From assembly GCA_034698045.1 (NCBI GenBank), contig JAQGAU010000977.1:1-22230 (forward strand): a DNA stretch of 22,230 nt, in the 5' to 3' direction. Under the pieces are notes generated by a model. It did not search any database. It was not told the origin of the DNA and saw nothing but the letters and a program-made list of their open reading frames with translations. Positions 17,509 through 22,230 of this stretch are shown here, piece by piece. The position numbers and the translations under genes are program-made. The DNA comes from Paramacrobiotus richtersi (taxonomy: Eukaryota; Tardigrada; Eutardigrada; Parachela; Macrobiotidae). The first letter of the stretch is position 1; each line of letters begins with the position of its first letter.

Positions 17509-18441
17509 TCATGCTTCCGGAACATTTTCCAAATCTCTCGGCATCACATTGTACTTTACGTTATCATTGAGCGAGTATACATCAAGATTAAAATTAACCG
17601 ACGAATGATTCAGCGGGAGATCTTTCGAACAGTCGACAGGATAGTACAACTCGGATTTACCCAAACTAGCGCTCTGCCATCGTTCGTTGATATGGTACAC
17701 ATCTCCCGCCAACTTGGGGCTCGTCAGTACCGGATTGCGTTTCAGCCACTGCCGATACCACGCCAGTTCACTGCTGCAGTGTAACCGGCCAATGAACGCG
17801 CGCCCTTCTTCCGTAAACGGTGTGTAGAAGAAGGAGATCTCCAGGGAAAGTAACCGCAAATCCATAAGGTTTAGGAAGGTCCCTTTCTCTAACTGGGCAA
17901 TGGTCGAGTATATCAACCGCACCCAGCGGAGCTTGGTTGTGGTGTAAAAGTGCGACTTCTGGATGACCAATCCGTTGCAGTACTTCAAGTACAAACTTAA
18001 AATATTCGAAAACCCGGCTGTTTTCGTTGTCGTATCGGAGCTGACACAGTTGTACGTCTGGTAGATGACGATCTGGTTTTTGATGGGATTGAAGACGCCA
18101 GCAGAGACCGATGCTTTGTCAGGGATGTCGACGACAACTTGGCGCTGCCCAAAGTTGGAGATGCTTTGGATGATGTTGCGGAGTTCCGGCATGGATAGGT
18201 CTTCGTTGCAGCTGATTTCTAAGACACTGGTGTCAGTGGATGAACAGTTGTCGCGCTCGCCGGGAGGTTGGCATCGGTCGGTAAAGAGTTCTTGGCATTC
18301 GAAAGCAGAGAGTCGGGTGGCAAGGAATGCCGGGTAGAGTTCCGTTCTTTCGTCTGCAGGTGATTTCATGTCCTCTGCACCGAAAATTCGCTTTTGTGCT
18401 CGAGCTGAAGAACAAGTATTACTGAATATCATTTGGTTCAT
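17509..18441 (-). CDS. D: leucine-rich-repeat-type protein, 5' end uncertain
   Basis: An unbroken 310-codon frame, diverged relative of gene A. Residues 49-80 contain five cysteines. P-E-L-R-N-I-I-Q and V-V-V-D-I follow, then N-P-I-K-N-Q-I-V-I-Y (118-128), matching A-P-I-G-K-Q-I-V in gene A. LRR-like units span 143-200: L-S-L-Y-L-K-Y-C-N-G-L-V-I, L-E-K-G-T-F-L-N-L, L-R-L-L-S-L-E. The LRRCT-like cap is L-H-C-S-S-E-L-A-W-Y-R-Q-W-L near 220. The first ATG gives no signal peptide, whereas gene A puts its signal peptide on a separate tiny exon. The true start is therefore probably an upstream exon joined near the ACCTGCAG at codon 29, where similarity to the pseudogene also begins. No such exon was found upstream, where a MITE has inserted. 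Confidence 0.65.
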   Translation of the reverse strand: MNQMIFSNTCSSARAQKRIFGAEDMKSPADERTELYPAFLATRLSAFECQELFTDRCQPPGERDNCSSTDTSVLEISCNEDLSMPELRNIIQSISNFGQRQVVVDIPDKASVSAGVFNPIKNQIVIYQTYNCVSSDTTTKTAGFSNILSLYLKYCNGLVIQKSHFYTTTKLRWVRLIYSTIAQLEKGTFLNLMDLRLLSLEISFFYTPFTEEGRAFIGRLHCSSELAWYRQWLKRNPVLTSPKLAGDVYHINERWQSASLGKSELYYPVDCSKDLPLNHSSVNFNLDVYSLNDNVKYNVMPRDLENVPEA

Positions 18442-18477
18442 TAGAACACGGTTCTATAAACAACGTCAAAGCTAACA

Positions 18478-18728
18478 GTGACATCATAGCGTATATATCA
18501 TTGTGGCCAAACTTTGTTAAACGCAGATGCGCCAGAAACCGTGAAAGGCGTGTCTGGTAAATTCCCTGTCTACTATGTTTTGTCTATTGTCTACTATTCT
18601 CTGTCTGGTAAATTCCCTGTGTAAGCGCTGTGTAAGCGCTACTGGGCCATTGCTGGGTTTTTGGCGGGGCTTCGATCGAATCGCAACATAGAAGTCTGGC
18701 CACAATGATATATACGCTATGGTGACAT
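18478..18728. mobile_element. 237-base MITE with 7-base target duplication
   Basis: The element runs 18485-18721 with near-identical inverted ends of about 30 bases (CATAGCGTATATATCATTG, then TGGCC). GTGACAT flanks it on both sides at 18478-18484 and 18722-18728. The interior has two copies of CTGTCTGGTAAATTCCCTGT-type sequence and a TGTAAGCGC doublet, with no reading frame. It starts about 40 bases upstream of the D frame. The superfamily is not identified. Confidence 0.8.
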
Positions 18729-19075
18729 TAAAACAGCTGCGGTACTGTACGCTTTACCTACACCCTAATGTATGACTGTTTGATTAGTTAGAAGACCTAG
18801 TTTCAGTGCGCGTAACTTGTTCACAAAAACGGCGAAATGTATATTACATTTTAAGTGCTCCAACCTTTTTGAAACTTCCGTAATAAATCCACATACAAAT
18901 AAACTTTTAATTTTGCTGATAGCAGAACAGTCTTCGTCAGCGAAGTACGTTTCTAACACTTTTATAACTCTAAAGGTTTGTAAGTTCATTTATGGAGGAA
19001 GCGATATCAGTTTTTAAATTTTTATGGTTATCAGAAAAACTGCATTTGCATATGAGCATGCCAATAACAACATAA
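18729..19075. other. Spacer with a possible last astacin exon
   Basis: On the minus strand a 74-codon frame (18989-18765) includes D-E-D-C and an F-V-C-G-F segment. A phase-compatible AG at about 18955 could join it to the GTAAGT inside the last astacin exon. The encoded sequence resembles no known astacin tail such as ShK, EGF or CUB, so this is weak. Confidence 0.2.
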
Positions 19076-20327
19076 TTATAGAAGTTCGGCCTTGCAAGAT
19101 TTACCAGAGATTAACCACTGATACTTACATATTAACTGGGAGGAGTTCATAACAGGACACCCGAAATGCCTCTGCAGTTTCACCACATCCAGTGGACTCA
19201 GATTGACGCTCTGTCCAACACCCGACCCCAGTTTCTTGGGAATAATTGTCGGTACTTGTTGACTCTTGGCAAAGGCGTTGTACTTGTAATGCATCACCGA
19301 CTGGTAGTCGTACGGGAGACCGAATGTCTGGCCGTTGTATTTCTTGAACTGATCCCGATCCGCTACAACAAGAACCGCACATAAACATGCTGAAATATAT
19401 TATAATGTTTACATGCATTACTTGGTGGAATATTGTCCCAGTTGACAGCGACATGCTCATCCCGGTCCAATCTGGACTGCTCGTGAAATAGGCCCAACGC
19501 GTGGAGGATCTCATGCTGGATATCGCCATCTTGTGCCATACAACCGGGTGCCAGGTAAACAGGTTGTTTGCCGCCTTGACGACCGATATTCGACGCGCAA
19601 CTGCAAGCAAAAATTATTATCTCGCATTTAGCACTAGTTTATGTATCAAATGCTCTACATACCGGCTGCTTTTTGGTAGAAATACGATATAATCCGTCTC
19701 GTTTGTCTGCTCTACGAACTGGATACAGCTTTGTGTGAGGATTGTTATGGATAGCATTGCTTTTTGAATGGCATCCATCTCTTCCGGCTCTGAATAAATA
19801 GCGATAATTAATTACTATTATTCAGGAAACAGTTGAAAACGGGCTTTAACGCACTAAATGTGCTTCCGCGTTGGATATCCGCGGATATTTTGTACGGAAT
19901 GCTGCCGCTGGTCCAGCGGAGCCGTTCATCGTTGACTGTGTTATCAACGGCTTTCGCTAACTAAAACAAGGTGAACATAATATGCAATGACCACAAATGG
20001 GTTATTAGAGGAAACGTACCTCATTTTCCGTCATACTGTTCTCAAAACCGACAATATCGCCTTCGAAATAGTCATTGGCGTAAAGGGCCTTGTTGCTGTG
20101 AGTGTTGGAAGTTTTTAGGATGTCTGAATTTATATACCGTCTCCAGTCTATCGCAAAAAAATACGCATGCTGTAGAATCAACTCGAAAGTACCTTGATTA
20201 ATATCAAATTCATCGAACTAAAAGAAATAATTTCGTAGAATTTACCTGCTGGAATGGATACCGCATGCGAATCACGTGCGAGGAGAATGATCAAAAACAA
20301 GTAAAGCGAACCAGCCATATTGGACAT
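19076..20327 (-). CDS. Astacin-family (M12A) zinc metalloprotease
   Basis: A secreted zinc endopeptidase. Exons: 20327-20246, 20147-20020, 19960-19855, 19789-19663, 19600-19422, 19362-19076; all phases agree and introns are 59-98 bases. The product is about 302 residues. It has a signal peptide (M-A-G-S-L-Y-L-F-L-I-I-L-L), and a propeptide with F-E-G-D, whose aspartate matches the family's inhibitory aspartate switch. The mature start is near R-W-T-S-G-S-I-P-Y. The zinc site is H-E-I-L-H-A-L-G-L-F-H-E at about 177-188, followed by R-L-D-R-D. The Met-turn is S-V-M-H-Y with its tyrosine. Cysteines fall at the usual places (S-C-I-Q-F, R-C-A-S-N-I-G, A-P-G-C, F-G-C). All catalytic residues are present. 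Start choice: ATG 20327 or 20318. The stop at 19076 assumes the GTAAGT at 19128 is not used. Confidence 0.93.
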
Positions 20328-20329
20328 TC

Positions 20330-22104
20330 CGTGAATTCTATACATACAACGTATTTTACTCGTTGTAATCCGCGCGATGATGGTGTAAACAAACAAACAA
20401 GCAAACTACTTCGTGATGATTATATGGAAAAGAATGCGTTGTGACCGCGATCGATCCATCTTCATGTCGTGTGCCTGCCATTTGTGTGCATAAATTACAG
20501 TGTGATGTAACGCTGATTACTGGTTAACATGCGTAATATGGAGATCAGCGGCACAAGAAGAACAATAGCTGACGATGTCATGTCAGACATGGTATTTCTT
20601 TTTTCGCATGCGTTGCTGACACCGAAAGAGGTTTACAAGCCAGCAGAATGATATTGCTCATGCGCTACTATGCTGACTAAGTTGATGGTAAATGTATAAT
20701 TAATGCATCGGCGGCATTCTTTTGCCTGTCAACCAAACGTTAAACAAACCTTGTGATCTTAATTCCTACATGCAAAGCGCCAGTGGCGCGTTTCGAGCCA
20801 AATTGAGGGGGGCGCCAGGAACCCGACAATCCCTGAATTAAAAAGTGCAGATGCAGTGCTATCCTGTTTCTGAACTAGAGATTACACCGGCAGTATAATG
20901 TGTCTCGACGATAACGTCACCCTCCACACTGCTGTCTCCTTCGGCCGTAATGTTCCCAAGATCCGGGCAAAAGACACCTCTACAGTGGCGAATCTGGACC
21001 GTGTGCTAGAGAGGAACAAAGAGCGCCCAAACGCTCGTAAGAGCAAAGTTCTGCGCGCAGCGCGAAAACGTTGGGAATAAATACCACGAAAACCGCGCGA
21101 AGCGCGGAAATTTTTAAGGTTTTTGGCTTTTCTTAGTTAGAAAAGTTAATAACCGGGAATCAAAGGCCATCCCGTAGCACAGTCAAATTGATAAATTCGC
21201 GCGAACCGTGAAAAATTTGGAGCTTTTTCAGCTTAAGTTCAGCTACAATCCGCATCTGAACACCATAACTAGTACTAAAAGATTTGCCAATACTCCCCCT
21301 TCCCATTTTTTCCAACCACCTGAGGCTCAGGGAGGAGCTGCTCTGTCCTTAAATTCGCCCATGCACATGTAAGACTGTAACCGCTAAAACCGTCCTGACG
21401 GTGAAAGTGTTCTCGGGCACTTTTACCCCGCAAGCGCTAAAACCATCCGTCGAGGTCCGAAATACTGTGCGGCGTACATCTGGCCACCCTAAATGTGTAG
21501 AATCTTAGCTAGCTTTCCGGTCTAACGCGTACACATTCTCCAGTGCACCCTGCAAGCCGGACGCTTTCTCTTACAGTCATTGCAGATGTCTAAGGATGAT
21601 TGTCCGGCTTCCAGAATACTACGAGTAGTGCCACGCAATTTGTGCCGGACGGAACTTCGGCCCACGGACGATGTTAGCGGTTGAGGGAGAAAGCTAGATC
21701 TCCGTTTTCCGGTCTTCACGTCCGGCGGCCGTTTTTCACGTCCAGACGGCTAGGTAAAAAATGCCCACTGATCGTTATTTGTAGGCGAAAATTTCATTCT
21801 CCACAGGATATCGTTTTCCGCAAAAATTTCCTTCACTGCCCGCCGGATATCATGTCCGGGCAGTAGTAACGCTATTGTACCGATTCGGTTCCGTTCAATT
21901 TTTTTTCTTTCTTCCTGTAAACAGCCTCCCGGAACGAAACACGTAGTTCGCTGTAGATCCAGACCTACGCTGTTACTACGGCATCCTGCTCATTTAGCAA
22001 TGGGCGGTAAATATAACCCGCGCGGCAGTGATTCTGTTCCGGAGAGTATTACTTTTTGATCTAGATTAGAATGGTTTGCTACTGAGCTCATCTGTGGCCT
22101 CCTT
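20330..22104. other. Upstream region of the astacin gene; no convincing gene
   Basis: Any astacin promoter should lie just above 20330, but I see no clear motif. Small frames at 20898-21080 (plus, lysine/arginine-rich) and 21522-21719 (minus, ending with a C-x-x-C segment) have no supporting context. Short GC-rich inverted runs (GCGCGCAGCGCG, CCGCGCGAAGCGCGG) occur at 21053-21106, and TCCGG-rich sequence at 21560-21860. Confidence 0.35.
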
Positions 22105-22131
22105 TTTACACCGTTCTAAAGCCCTGATGAT

Positions 22132-22230
22132 TCCGGGGATGTACATCCCTACGTCCCTTCACATCCCTACACATCCCCAAGTTCCCACACATCCCCGACC
22201 TCCCCGCACATGTCTGCGCATCCCCGACCT
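22132..22230 (+). repeat. Degenerate ACATCCC tandem repeat at the window edge
   Basis: Units of the type ACATCCCTAC, ACATCCCCAAG, ACATCCCCGACC and GCATCCCCGACC follow one another and run off the end. A C-rich low-complexity minisatellite. Confidence 0.7.

Noticed and set aside
21522-21719. Minus frame ending with a C-x-x-C segment as a zinc-finger gene
   Set aside because: Only one cysteine pair in a short frame, with no flanking exons or paralogue.

Overview
This is eukaryotic, almost certainly animal, DNA. Genes are split by short GT-AG introns of about 60-100 bases. The proteins look secreted (signal peptides, an astacin protease, LRR-type proteins), there are no bacterial operons, and long stretches are non-coding and full of small transposons. 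A small-genome invertebrate fits, and a tardigrade is one plausible guess, but nothing here fixes the species.

Layout. (1) 1-3760, minus strand: two tandem members (B1, cut by the window edge, and B2) of an unrecognised secreted three-exon gene family, 'B'. (2) 4385-4935: a decayed B relic with a foldback insertion, followed by small repeats and a small ORF 'C' (to 5748). (3) 5805-8357: a large inverted duplication (palindrome 1, P1). Its arms carry two head-to-head copies of an LRR-type gene 'A' (A- and A+). Its roughly 160-base centre carries a single signal-peptide exon. (4) 8820-10440: an inverted copy of the B block (B3, plus strand), then a second C ORF. (5) 11205-11600: a wrecked copy of LRR gene 'D'. 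(6) 11955-14943: a second palindrome (P2) whose centre repeats the P1 centre, signal-peptide exon included, but whose arms differ. Its right arm has been hit by a poly(A)-tailed insert and by a 1.9-kb element with long TIRs and a 9-base target duplication. (7) 14945-17500: no recognised gene; one short hairpin-forming motif occurs three times. (8) 17509-18441: intact D exon, minus strand, with a 237-base MITE just upstream. (9) 19076-20327: a six-exon astacin metalloprotease gene, minus strand. (10) 20330-22230: no convincing gene; a C-rich tandem repeat at the end.

How it fits together. A and D are diverged members of one secreted LRR family. B is a separate secreted family whose members share a 21-base upstream block. 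Gene gain here has gone through inverted duplication, and the copies are decaying in different places: B2 lost its C-terminus, B3 its signal peptide, and A+ has no signal exon of its own. The observation most worth testing is that one signal-peptide exon sits at the centre of two palindromes with unrelated arms. Inversion of such a centre would switch which flanking copy receives the secretion signal.
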